From the NCBI GenBank assembly GCA_023614405.1, contig CM042688.1, forward strand, positions 65,954,253 to 66,018,252: a stretch of 64,000 bases of DNA. Reading direction: 5' to 3'. Both the position numbers and the translations under genes were made by a program. Below the pieces are notes generated by a model. That model saw only the letters and a list, made by a program, of their open reading frames with translations. It was not told the origin of the DNA and ran no database searches. Positions 23,640 through 33,763 of this stretch are shown piece after piece. Source of the DNA: Avena insularis (taxonomy: Eukaryota > Streptophyta > Magnoliopsida > Poales > Poaceae). Position 1 is the first letter of the stretch, and each line of letters starts with the position of its first letter.

Positions 23640-24140
23640 ATGTCTTCGTCTAGATCACCCAAGGAGGATTGCTCCGCGGACATCATCAACCCATACATGT
23701 ATGACTTGAAGATTCACCCCAAGGAGTTGTTGCTCAAAGATGGGAAGGTACAGATAAAAGAGGTTCAGGGCCCTAAAGGAGAAGGTAGTCTGGAGGACAT
23801 GATGGAAGCACTAGAGCAAGAAATCTTTAGGTATAAGAAGATGGCAGAACGCAAAGTGGACATCATCCACAAGATAATTTTAGAACTCATCGCCGAGCAC
23901 AAGAAGGAGACTGTTGAGCTTAGGGATGAAATTCTCTCACTCCATCGAACAACCAACCAACTACAAGCACAGCTCTACGACATGCAAAATCAAAATTGTG
24001 AGTATGAGGCTAGGTTTAAACACATGAGTTATGCTGCTAGTTTGAAGATATTGGAAACCAAGATGTCCTTTGTTGATGGGGAGCCTTTACATTGGAAGTC
24101 GGATGATGACGAGAGAACACCACCACCACCGATTGAGTAA
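23640..24140 (+). CDS. Coiled-coil ORF in env position of element A
   Basis: An intact 166-aa frame starting MSSSRSPKEDCSADIINPY. Residues about 50-130 have a heptad pattern rich in Leu, Ile, Met, Glu and Lys (LEDMMEALEQEIFRYKKMAE, then ELRDEILSLHRTTNQLQAQL), which predicts a coiled coil. The acidic end finishes with a proline run. There is no signal peptide and no transmembrane segment, so it is not an envelope protein, although it occupies the env position. From memory, related ORFs occur in Triticeae Athila-lineage non-autonomous families. An analogous ORF sits in element B at 32921-33370. It may bind nucleic acid or partner Gag, but the function is unknown. Confidence 0.75.
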   Translation: MSSSRSPKEDCSADIINPYMYDLKIHPKELLLKDGKVQIKEVQGPKGEGSLEDMMEALEQEIFRYKKMAERKVDIIHKIILELIAEHKKETVELRDEILSLHRTTNQLQAQLYDMQNQNCEYEARFKHMSYAASLKILETKMSFVDGEPLHWKSDDDERTPPPPIE

Positions 24141-24175
24141 TTCGTCATCAGGTTTTGGCATCCCCTTGTTTTTTT

Positions 24176-24190
24176 CCAAGCTTGGGGGAG
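24176..24190 (+). other. Internal polypurine-tract-like motif after the coiled-coil ORF, element A
   Basis: ccaagcttgggggag lies 36 bases after the stop of the coiled-coil ORF. The core is identical to the real polypurine tract at 26048-26060. Element B has the same motif 64 bases after its own coiled-coil ORF (33435-33448). Confidence 0.5.
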
Positions 24191-26023
24191 TGCCGCGGTA
24201 TCACATCATTATCTTTCATCTTTTTACCTTTTTAGTAGAGTCATATCATGAATAGAGAAGTTATCATATAGGATGGTTTGCATTGTGGAAGTATCTCCCC
24301 TCAAGTTACTTATCTATGTATCCCTTGGTGTGGGTTGCCGTTATGGAATATTAATGAGAAGTTTTATCATTTACTTTTTACACATCTTATTTTAGTTTAC
24401 AATTTCTGTTATATGATAGATCTTGTTGTTAGTATTGGTATCACTTTGGGATCACTAAGTAAATTTAATTGGTTTTGGCAAACCTAGCTCTGGTCAGTAG
24501 CAACACTACATGAGGATTGAATGGAAAAGAGAAAAGTACTTTTAGAAATATAAATTCATTATATTTATTTCTTGATTGGCTCATAAGCTTAGTATTCTCT
24601 AGTTAAGATCTTTTGTGTTTCCAAGGAAGATTGCATGATTGTTTCTATGATTTGTATGTTTGTTTGTTTCTTTCAACTCTTATGCTTGCTACCCAGCCTT
24701 GCTAGCCAAAAACCTGTACTGAGAGGGAATGCTTCTCGTGCATCCAATCCATGAACTAAAACCTATGACATTTATGTCCACCAGATCTACCTATTAGCGT
24801 TATTGCTATTCCAAGTAAATTCTCGAGTTTTATCTATCTTCCAAATTAAACTTGTTATGTGAAAACTAGTGATTAAAGCTCTCACAAACTTGATGGCACA
24901 CTTTATTTCTTGTACTTAATAAATTTGAACCATTATGACTATCTTATGAAGCTTGTATGCTTGCAAATTATAAGTTGGGAGTTAGCAAAACCATGTTATC
25001 ATGGGGTCTGCTTTCGACATTGCACTTATTATTTAGTTGATATCATGTTCTTTTGTTTATGGATGTCGGTGGTGTGAAATAAAATGGGAGCTTGTAAGCT
25101 CATGGAGTTTGTATATGTGTTAGAGAAACGCCTGGGCGGCTAGCCTGAGCCATGCCTAATCATGGTGGAAACTTTCAGCATAACCATAGTGGCATTCTAT
25201 GAAGCATCCTCAATAAAAACCTATGCAAATAGCAAATAAAAAGATCACTGAGATGCTCACTGTCTGTTGCCTTGTCATTTTGATATGGGATAGCTCCTGT
25301 GTCATGGGGCAAGGGGTACCCCATTGGCGGTTCTCTATGATACACATACACTTACAATGACAAGAACTTACCGAAGACCAAAGTTGAGTAGCATGAGGTC
25401 TGGTACTCGTACTCAAGGGGCATGAGACTTTTAACTTATAATTTGTCAAGCATATAACTCATATTTTCCCTCACATTAACTGTAATCACTTCAAGATGCT
25501 TATGATAGGGGCAATGAGAGCTGAAAGCTAGTAAGTACCATAATTTTTGGAGGCTCTTTATGAAACTTGAAATCCCTGCTTCCTCTGTGAAGGGCCTATA
25601 TTTTACTTTTTAGTTGAGTGAGTAAACCTATTCCTTTCTATCTCAAGCAAGCATTTGAGTTGTTGTGATTCAATCATCCATATGATGAGTTATTCAATCA
25701 TGTTTATTATGTTCCTTGTTTTGCACACTACTCTTATCTGAGTGAATCTTACTTTGAAGGCTATCATTGAAAACCCCATTAAATTTGACTCCTGCAATTT
25801 GTTAACCGTTCTCTGACCAAGAACAAAAGTTTGCCATTACCAATTATGATTTAATTTGTGTTTCTTTATTGTGTCTCCCTTACTCATTGCAAGTTAAGTT
25901 ATATAATAGTGAGTTGTTTTCTATTATGATTTGTGTATTGATGAATGTGATGCTGCTTGTCTGTATTCTCTTTATCGACACTTCACTCCATATACCTGTG
26001 GTCATGTTTATTGAGCTCAGTTT
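24191..26023 (+). other. Non-coding 3' region of element A
   Basis: About 1.8 kb without convincing frames on either strand. It is AT-rich and, from memory, conserved in related Triticeae families (for example the tcttatgcttgctacccagc block near 24679). It probably forms the 3' untranslated region of the genomic RNA before the polypurine tract. Confidence 0.5.
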
Positions 26024-26041
26024 TTGCTTGGGGACAAGCAA
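26024..26041 (+). other. GNRA hairpin upstream of polypurine tract, element A
   Basis: TTGCTTGGGGACAAGCAA folds as a 7-bp stem TTGCTTG/CAAGCAA closed by the tetraloop GGGA. It ends 11 bases before the polypurine run. Element B has the same hairpin at 38438-38455 with one compensatory pair change. Confidence 0.6.
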
Positions 26042-26046
26042 GGTCT

Positions 26047-26060
26047 AAGCTTGGGGGAGT
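26047..26060 (+). other. Polypurine tract of element A
   Basis: aagcttgggggagt directly abuts the 3' LTR start TGATACGTCC. This is the plus-strand primer position in LTR retrotransposons. Confidence 0.8.
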
Positions 26061-27570
26061 TGATACGTCCATTTTGCATCACTATTTTATATCATAATTT
26101 ACTGCTATTCATTGATATATTTCATATTAAGAGATGATACTTATGTTATTTCATCTATTTTTGCATGATTGATGACTTTTGGAGGATGAACCACCGGAGT
26201 CAAGATTCTGATGGAAAAGAGTTGTCTAGATGCAATATTCGCGAAGATTAGAAAATCCTAAAAAAATATGGAAATTACTATTTTGTCAGAAGACGAAGGA
26301 GGCCAGAAGGAGGAGTGGAGATGGGCCACAAGAGGCCCACACCACCCCCTCGCGTGAGTCCACCTGGTCGCGCCACCAGGTGGTGTGGCCATCCTAGCCC
26401 ACCTCCAGCATCACCCTTTGGTGTATATAATCCCCTCGAAACCCTAAGGCTCGGGGAGCGACCATAGAAAGATTCCGCCGCCTCTGCGAGGCAGAAACTA
26501 CAGAGAGAGAAAGAGCTCTTTGGCAAATTGAAATCTGCCGGGGAAATTCCTTCCCAGAGAGGGGAGATCGTTGCCATCAACACCATCATCAAGCTGGACT
26601 TCATCGGGATCATCATCATCATCTCCGCCATCATCTCCACCAGCACCATCATCACCACTCCGTACTGCTATAACAATTGGGTTGAATCTTGCATAGTTCT
26701 TAGGCGAAACTTTCCCGGTGTTCATTACTTGTTGTAGTTGATGCTATTGAGTGGAACCATTGAATTATTGTTCATGTTCAGATTGTTACTTATCATTATT
26801 TCATCTCTGATCTTGATCCATATGATGTCTCGTGAGTAGTTCGTTTAGTTCTTGAGGACATGGGAGAAGTCATGTTGTTAGTAGTGTAATTGTGTTGAGA
26901 AAGATTTAATGGTTTGATATTTAAGTTGTGGTGTTATTCTTCTAGTGGTGTCATGTGAATGTCGACTACATGATACTTCACCTTTATGGGCCTAGGGGAA
27001 TGTATTGTGTATTTGGCTACTAATCGTGGGGTTGCCGGAGTGACAGAAACCTGAACCCCCATTAGGAAACCTTTGCATAAGGGAGTGTAGGATCTCAAAG
27101 TTTAAGGTTGTGGTTAGGTTTTTATTTTAATTACTTTCTTGTAGTTGTGGATGCTTGCAAGGGGTATAATCACAAGTATGTATTAGTCCTAGGAAGGTCA
27201 ATACATTAGCATAGGTTCACCCGCACAACACTTATCCAACCAGAGAAGATTAATCAACTATATGAAGCGAAAGCACTTGAGAATATTCCCATGTGTCCTC
27301 GAGAACGTTTGGTCATCTTAAGTAATACAACCGGCTTGTCCTTTGCTAAAGAAAGGATTGGGCCACTTGCTGCAATTATTATTATTGGTTTTTATTTACT
27401 CGCACATTATTTATCTACATTATAAAAAAAACCTAAAAATCCGTTTGCTAAGTATTTACAGAGAATTCCTGATCCGAACCACTTGTCAACACCTTCTGCT
27501 CCTCGTTGGGTTCAACACTCTTACTTACCAAAAAATAATACAATACACCCCCCATACTTGTGAGTCATCA
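26061..27570 (+). repeat. 3' LTR of element A
   Basis: Homologous to 11232-12744, with scattered substitutions and small indels. TATA box at 26424-26431, preceded by the GC palindrome at 26366-26390. Target duplication catct follows at 27571-27575, after which element B resumes. Confidence 0.95.
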
Positions 27571-28514
27571 CATCTCCATCACCACCATTATCCCCATATC
27601 TCATCTATTAGATCTTGTTGTAATTCTAGATTCAATTATGGTTTGCATTAGATCTATCTCCATACTTTTATCCATTCATTTGACTATGATGATGTTATTG
27701 ATTGCTTCCATGTGTGAATAGTTTCTTTGTTCTTGGGGAGATGGAGAAACCCTAGGACCATTATGAATTTCTAATAAAGATGATCTATTCTTGTGTCCAT
27801 ATGACTGGCGGGTCTATGATAGATTTATGATTTGTGTTTGATCTTTATGTTTAGATGGTATGTGTAGTCGGGCACATATCATTTGCCCTTGGGCCTAAAG
27901 GGAGGGAGAAATCCTTTGGACGTGTTTTGGGATCGTACCCGGAATAGCCTCATGACAGATCCGTGCCAGCTCGTAACCTACACGGTCAAAGGAGGATAAA
28001 GAGGGACTCCCTAAGCTAATTACGATATCCACGCGGAAACCCTTAATTATGGTGGTTTGTATGGGTGACTGCTCTCAAACATCGCAGTGGTTATTTAGAG
28101 GTGACCTCACTCTTGGCTCAACAAAGTGGTTTTCTACGAGCCTTGTAGTGAAAATCTTATTATGGAGCTCTCTCCACACATCTCATGACACAAGAAGTAT
28201 GTTGTCTTGATTATTAAAAATAACAATACCATGCTAGTGGCGTATCCTACATCCCCGAGAACATTTTACCCTATTGAGTTCAACCACGCCTTCACACAAC
28301 CTTGTTACTTGCTTACTTTTACTTGTTTTAGTTACTTTTATGTAAACAACCAAAAACCTTTCAAACACCCTTTACTTGAGATCAAAGGCAGCTTATAAGT
28401 ATCCTTTGGTAGATAGTGACAAGGGGCATAAAGACCTTTACCAATAGCTCTCTGTGGGTTTGATATCTTTACTTCGAAACTAGCTACAATTGATCTGTGC
28501 ACTTGCAGTCATCA
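27571..28514 (+). repeat. 5' LTR of element B, second part
   Basis: Homologous to 47223-48156 of the 3' LTR (ctcatctattagatcttgtt, ggagatggagaaaccctag). It ends TCATCA before the primer site. Small ORFs here, such as 28207-28398, are LTR sequence. Confidence 0.9.
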
Positions 28515-28524
28515 AGCTATTTTC

Positions 28525-28542
28525 TGGTGCTATTGCTAGGGA
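28525..28542 (+). other. Primer-binding site of element B (decayed)
   Basis: TGGTGCTATTGCTAGGGA compared with the canonical TGGCGCCGTTGCCGGGGA. The differences are transitions, mostly C to T or G to A, as expected from deamination of methylated cytosines in an old element. Confidence 0.75.
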
Positions 28543-28639
28543 GCTAAGCGCTTTTGGTATTTGGTCTTAGTTACTTATTTTACTAATTGTTTTACTAAAG
28601 TTGCTTATTAGTTTCAGGTAAGCACCATTACTGCACGCG

Positions 28640-29578
28640 GACTAATTAATCAGCTCGATGCTACTAAATACCTCGGGAAGTTCAATAGAGGACTCGTGAA
28701 GGAATTCCCGAGTGGGAGCGAACTAGAATACGAGGTCAATACTCATTTTATTGCTATTATTAAAGAAAAAACTTTTGCAGGAGATGATCCATATGAGGAT
28801 CCTTACACTCATTTAATGCATTTTACCGAGCTATGTTGGACTCTTAAACTGATAGGTTATTCCGATGATGAATTGAAACTTAAACTGTTTAGCCAATCTC
28901 TAACCAGCACTGCTTTGGCTTGGTATGGAATTTCCCCTATAGAGAAAATTGATACTTGGGAAAAACTCAAAGGAGAATTTGTGTTTTGATTCTTTCCCAA
29001 GGTAAAAACTGCTAAAGTAAGAAGGGCAATTACAAATTTCAAGAACCGCCTAGGTGAAGGCTTGGTAAGGGCCTTCAAAAGGTATAAGTCCCTACTTAAT
29101 AAATGTCCCCATCATGATTTACCTGAATAGTACGTTTTACATATTTTCTATGGAGGACTTAATCAAGAAATTAAGCATGAGATTGACACGAACTCCAGAG
29201 GCTCTTTCATGGAGTTAACTATAATTAAAGCTTGGGAACTTTTAGAACGAATTCGATGCCATAGAGAAACATGGGGATTTTATTTAGGTGGTGAAGGAGG
29301 TATAGAAATTTAATACGATTGTCTCAATGCTTATCAAGAGTCCGATAAAGTAAAAGAAACTGCTAATGAACTTCAACTTGATGATGATATTATTTTGAAA
29401 ATCCTTCAGTCTTTTACAGAACACATTGAGGCTCCTAAGAAGGACTGGCTTCATTACACTTTGCAACCCGAGCGAGCTGTAGAAGATGATCCAATAATCA
29501 TAGCCCCTATCGAACCATTAAAGGAGGTATCCCTAATTGTTGAACCCCTTCCTTTCCCAAGGACGGTGGGAAACATAT
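28640..29578 (+). pseudogene. Gag of element B, broken
   Basis: The frame at 28696-28989 contains the Athila gag capsid blocks: DDPYEDPYTHLMHFTELCWTL, LFSQSLTSTALAWYG and TWEKLKGEFVF. After a TGA at 28987 it continues with FPKVKTAKVRRAITNFKN and FKRYKSLLNKCPHHDLPE, split by further stops near 29130 and 29310. A C-terminal piece lies at 29395-29578. At least three nonsense or frame lesions are visible. Its family role is capsid and RNA packaging. Confidence 0.8.
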
Positions 29579-29696
29579 GATGGCTCAGCAGCTAGAGGAT
29601 CAACGCAAAGAATAAGAGCTATTTCTCAAGAAGCTAGAAGAGGAGGCACAAAGAAGAAAAACTAAAGAAGTAAGTGTACAAGAGGCAAGGACATCA

Positions 29697-30242
29697 ATGA
29701 AGGAAGATATTTTAACCATGTTTGCACATTGCAATGTAAATGATCTAAATACTGAAGCTTCGCAATTCATCAAAGGAAAGGTAAAAGCTAAAGTAGTTGG
29801 TAGACCTACTCTCCCTTGCACTTTCAGAGGAACTTCCTATTATGGCCTCTGTGACATCAGGACAACTGTCAATGTGATCCCTTTTAATTTTTATTTAAAA
29901 ATTCAAAATGAACTAACACCAGCCGAACTGGAGGATACAGACATGACTATAATGCTTGCGGATAAAATGCTCAGAGTCCCCATGGGAATAAGTAGAGATG
30001 TTCCAATTTGTGTTGGACCATACAAATACCCCGTTGATTTTGTGCTCATTGATATGCCTACTGATGTTTATTGTCCCGTCATTTTTGGAAGAACTTTTCT
30101 AAATACCGCAGGAGAAAACATAGATTGCAAGAGACAAACTGTGTCCCTCAAGTTTGGTGAAGAGAAAATGGATTTTCATTTCTCCAAAATTGACCATAAG
30201 ACGGCTATTGAAGAACTAGACGATGATGAGTACAAACGTTAG
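29697..30242 (+). pseudogene. Aspartic protease region of element B
   Basis: A 181-aa open stretch. The block YYGLCDIRTTVNVIPFNFYLKI is the Athila protease site, where the family has D-[LMI]-G-A-S. Here Gly-Ala-Ser is replaced by Arg-Thr-Thr, so the enzyme would be inactive. Downstream the conserved blocks DTDMTIMLADK, PVDFVLIDMP and CPVIFGRTFLNTAGENIDC are clear. The frame stays open by chance or because of its modest age. Confidence 0.8.
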
Positions 30243-30356
30243 GAGGAAGGTAATATTGTTCATTTAGCCTCAATAGTCATTGAGACTCCTGATGATGATT
30301 TAGCAAAAAGCTTAGTCAATAAAAATAATATCCTCCAGGACATAGAAAAAACTGAA

Positions 30357-30782
30357 ATGGATGATTATCTTGACTCCACACCTGAGGTGGATGCCGAGAT
30401 TAATCAAAAATATGAAGAACCCATAAGGAAGGGAGATGAGGATCCTCCCCCTCCTATGCTTAAAACTTTACCAAAGGAACTAAAATATAGGTTTCTTGAT
30501 GAGACGAATAAATTTCCTGTTAGTATAAGTTCTAACCTTGCAGAAAAAGAGGAGGAGAATATAATGAGGGTTCTCCGGATGCATCGAAATGGTCTTAGGT
30601 ATTCAATGAGTGGCTTGAAGGGGATTAGTCCTTCGATAGCCACCCATAGAATATTCATGGAAGAAGGAGCTCAGTCAGTCATAGATTTTCCGAGACAACT
30701 TAAACCTCACATGAAAGAGGAAGTAAGAAAAAATAATATATTTGCTAGATGTAGGAATCATCTTTCATGTAGAAGAGAGTGA
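30357..30782 (+). pseudogene. Protease-RT linker and RT N-terminus of element B
   Basis: 141 aa with LPKELKYRFLDETNKFPVSI, GLKGISPSIATHRIFMEEGA and LKPHMKEEVRKNNIF, the conserved approach to RT in Athila elements. A frameshift near 30745-30775 shifts the reading to the next frame, where RT continues. Confidence 0.8.
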
Positions 30783-31290
30783 ATGGGTAAGCCATGTTCA
30801 TTGTGTTCCTAAGAAAGGTGGATTTACTATTGTTAAAAATGAACATAATGAGATGATACCTACGAGGATTGTTGTTGCACATAGGATGTGCATTGACTAT
30901 AGAATACTTAATAAAGAAACTAGGAAAGATCATTATCCTTTACCATTTATAGATCAAACTTTAGAAAGGCTTGCTATGCATTCTCATTTTTGTTACTTAG
31001 ACGGCTATTCCGGTTTTTCCCAAATTGTTATTCACCCTGATGACCAACTTAAGACTACTTTTATTTGTCCCTATGGCCTTTATGCTTATCATCTTATGCC
31101 TTTTGGTCTCTACAATGCTCCTGCTACTTTTCATAGATGTATGACTACTATATTTGCCGATTATGTTGAAAGTATTATGGAAGTTTTCATGGATGACTTC
31201 TCTGTTTATGGAACTTCCTTTAATCATTGTCTCCATAATATTCATAAAGTTTTGCAGAGATGTGAAGACACTAACCTAGTATTGAACTAG
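30742..31290 (+). pseudogene. Reverse transcriptase of element B
   Basis: 182 aa covering the RT fingers and palm: GWVSHV-type motif (ESEWVSHVHCVPKKGG), CIDYRILNKETRKDHYPLPF, YLDGYSGFSQI with the first catalytic Asp, MPFGLYNAPATFHRCM, and FMDDFSVYG with the catalytic Asp pair. All three Asp are kept although the frame stops at 31288 just before the thumb. The polymerase is therefore truncated. Confidence 0.85.
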
Positions 31291-31411
31291 GGAAACGCAA
31301 TTTTATGGTTCAAGAAGGTATAGTGCTTGATCACAAAATCTCAGGTAAGGGTATAGAACTCGATAAAGCAAAGATTGAAGCTATAGAAAAAGGCTTCCCC
31401 CTCCTTGAGAT

Positions 31412-31944
31412 GTGAAAGGTATAAGGAGTTTCTTAGGACATGCTGGATTTTATAGAAGGTTTATTAAAAACTTTTCAAAAACTGCTAGGCCCTTAACTAA
31501 TCTTCTTCAAAACAGGGTTGTCTTCAATTTAGATGAAAAATGTCTAACCGCTTTCAACATATTAAAACAAGCTCTCCTTGAAGCTCCCATTATAAAACCA
31601 CCTAATTGGAAGAAACCTTTTGAGATATTTTGTGAGGCCAGTCATGAAGTTGTAGGAGTCTTTGCTAGTATGATGGTGATGATCTTAATATCATTCATCA
31701 TTCTAGACACACCTTAAACAGGGCACAAAAGAATTATTCTATGGTAGAAAAAGAATTTTTCGCTATGGTTTTCTCCTGTGGTAAGTTTAGATCTTATATC
31801 ATTGACGCAAAAGTAAAGGTGCATACTGATTGTATCTGCTTAAAGGAAATCCTAGAGAGGACTAATGTTAAGCCAAGGGTGATCCATTGGACTCTACTTC
31901 TGCAAGAATTTGATTTACAGATTCTACAAAAAAGGAAGAGATAG
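31412..31944 (+). pseudogene. RT thumb and RNase H of element B
   Basis: First piece, 31412-31717: IRSFLGHAGFYRRFIKNFSK (thumb) and PFEIFCEASHEVVGVF, where the RNase H Asp of CDAS is Glu. Second piece, 31741-31944: EKEFFAMVFSCGKFRSYI and VKVHTDCICLKEIL (the HTD Asp is kept), then VIHWTLLLQEFDLQI. A frame break separates the pieces. After 31944 the expected integrase is absent, so a deletion removed it. Confidence 0.82.
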
Positions 31945-31955
31945 AGGAAACATCC

Positions 31956-32600
31956 ATGGACACTCAAGAAATTGCTCCTCCTAAAGAGGTGCCATATATT
32001 TACATACTTGTGGGAACCACACTTCCAAAAAGGAAGTTCTCGATTTCTTCTTGCAATGGTTTTGGTGATTTTATGAAACCAACTTTGTTCAAAGAGAAAA
32101 ATAAAAAGGTGATCCAGGAAGGAAAAGGTACCCAAATGAGCTCATTCTCTCTTGATGATCTAGGTATGTGAAGTATGGACACACTTTTGTTTTGGACAAC
32201 TTTATGCTAATTCGTTTTGCATTTTTATTCTCCCTTCATTTTTCTGAAGTTACTACCGGTCTTGCGAGGTCGGTACGGGCGAGCGGTATGGCCGGATCCG
32301 CCTGTACCACTAATCCTTAAGCGGGCGGTGACCTTCGTTTCCTTTTTTGCATACTGGTACGACCGTGTGGTACGGGCCCGTTACCGGTTCAGTATCTTTT
32401 CGTCCGTTCTTTGTTTGTTTTGTGTAAAAAGAAAAAAATTGAAGTCGGTAACGTCTGTACGGATGAGTAGTATGGGCGGGACCCGCTCGTACCTCTTAGT
32501 CGGTTAACTAGATACCGACGTCCGTAGGCTGGAGTTTTTGGAAACGACCCGGTATGGGCGCACCGTACGGGCGTCCGCCTGTACCAGTTGATTGTTACGA
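31956..32600 (+). other. Post-RNase H region of element B with GC palindromic repeats
   Basis: A 71-codon frame at 31956-32171 (MDTQEIAPPKEVPYIYILVG) is not recognised. At 32255-32590 the composition turns GC-rich, with repeated palindromic motifs such as gtacgggcgagcggtat, ggtacgggcccgttacc, gggacccgctcgtacc and gtacgggcgtccgcc. Related motifs (gtacggacggagcccg, ccgcccgtactagg) occur in the B LTR near 38735-38780 and 10985-11033. The position mirrors the internal promoter block of element A. Confidence 0.45.
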
Positions 32601-32920
32601 TCGCAATTTCTTCCTTTTTCGCCTGTTTCTTTTCATATTTGTTGGGATTCTTTTCTTGTTCGACCCTTTTCCTCTCAGTACGAAATTTTCTTACTTCTAA
32701 CCTCTTATAAGCCTTCCACAAGGGCTCTATCCTTCTATTGACAAGACAGGTATTCTCTGCATTGCATTTTCCTCCTGAGAACCTTGGAACCATGTCTTTC
32801 ACATGGGGTATCCTTCAAGAGAAGGAAGATATCTATGGATAATCCTCGAGGGTTACGGAGGAAGTCAAAGTTGTTGTGCCAAAATGAAAAGAGTTAGAAG
32901 CCGAGGATGGATTCAAGCTG

Positions 32921-33370
32921 ATGGAAATAATAAAACATGGATGTAAGGTGTCCAGCCTTGGTGTTGGAAAAGAAGGTGGCTTCGACGAGGTTCAACTTGA
33001 TCTAGAAGAGGACAGGGAGTTCTACTTGAAGAGAGTGAAGAAACAAGGAGAGGAGATCCAAGCCTCCCTGGACAAACTTGACCGCCGCATTAAGAAGATT
33101 GAGGTAAAATCTCTAGGATCTTCTAAACATATTAAACTATTGCGTCGTTATCTGGACCAGATGGATCTGAAGATAATGAAAGGACTAGAAGGGAATCTCA
33201 ACACCAACCTTCAATCCATCAACATACAAAAGCAAATAATAGAGATGTACAAGGCTCTTGTGGAGAAGTTGGAGAAAATTAGCGAGCAACACCGAATTCG
33301 TATTTTGATCTTGGAAGCATCAAACAAGACGCTCCATGCAAGTCTTCTTCCAGAGTTTCTCCCCCTGTGA
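32921..33370 (+). CDS. Coiled-coil ORF in env position of element B
   Basis: An intact 149-aa frame. Residues about 28-130 are a predicted coiled coil with regular Leu/Ile spacing and charged faces (REFYLKRVKKQGEEIQASLD, KLDRRIKKIEVK, QKQIIEMYKALVEKLEKIS). No signal peptide, zinc finger or enzyme motif is seen. Sequence identity to the A protein (23640-24140) is low, but position, size, coiled-coil content and the following polypurine-like motif agree. It is notable that this frame is intact while gag and pol of B are riddled with stops, although 149 codons could stay open by chance. Function unknown. Confidence 0.65.
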   Translation: MEIIKHGCKVSSLGVGKEGGFDEVQLDLEEDREFYLKRVKKQGEEIQASLDKLDRRIKKIEVKSLGSSKHIKLLRRYLDQMDLKIMKGLEGNLNTNLQSINIQKQIIEMYKALVEKLEKISEQHRIRILILEASNKTLHASLLPEFLPL

Positions 33371-33434
33371 AATAGAAGGGCGCGCCACGGTATCAAATAA
33401 TTGCAAGGAATTATTTGATCCACCCGGCTTGATT

Positions 33435-33448
33435 CCAAGCTTGGGGGA
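33435..33448 (+). other. Internal polypurine-tract-like motif after the coiled-coil ORF, element B
   Basis: ccaagcttggggga lies 64 bases past the ORF stop. It matches the motif at 24176-24190 in element A. Confidence 0.5.
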
Positions 33449-33638
33449 TCTGTGAGAGCCTTGTAATCTATCTTACAGTTTTTAGCATGTTTACTTTCTT
33501 GCACGCATGTTAGACTTTAATTTCAGAATTTGCATTAGTTGCATCAACTTCGAGCTCCCGTTCAAGAGAAGTTTTATATCCGTTGAGTTGCAAGACTTTA
33601 TGATAATTGAAGTTGTGTTTTGATTCATGATTATTATA

Positions 33639-33750
33639 GTGATTTATATTTTCGTACCCTCGGTTCGTTAGTTGTACTTAGTTTTCCCCAGCCACTTAGT
33701 TTTTTCTCACTTTTGTCCATCTCCTTGTACGGAACTCTCACATGGTCTGA
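33639..33750 (+). repeat. Left terminal inverted repeat of the Mutator-like element
   Basis: Starts gtgatttatattttcgtacc after the target duplication. The complement of the right end starts ggattttctatttttgtgcc, and both then share cctcggttcgttagttgta. Further matching continues through cttagttttttctcac. Confidence 0.8.
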
Positions 33751-33763
33751 AACTCGCTGTCAG

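Larger units (their letters stand above)
11232..27570 (+). mobile_element. Athila-lineage element A, non-autonomous, nested in 5' LTR of B
   Basis: Bounded by two LTRs of about 1.51 kb, both beginning TGATACGTCC and ending TCATCA. The flanking 5-bp duplication is catct at 11227-11231 and 27571-27575. Order: LTR, primer site, gag with a protease-like stub, small hydrophobic ORF, internal promoter block, coiled-coil ORF, long noncoding 3' region, hairpin, polypurine tract, LTR. No RT, RNase H or integrase is present, so it would depend on proteins from relatives. Copia element C interrupts its gag. Layout and sequence resemble Sabrina/WHAM-type Triticeae elements (recalled, not searched). Confidence 0.92.

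Noticed and set aside
23640..24140. Envelope protein
   Set aside because: No signal peptide, no transmembrane or fusion segment; mainly coiled coil.
32389..32802. 137-codon minus-strand frame
   Set aside because: Antisense to the GC palindromic repeat block of element B; basic, low-complexity composition and no domain.
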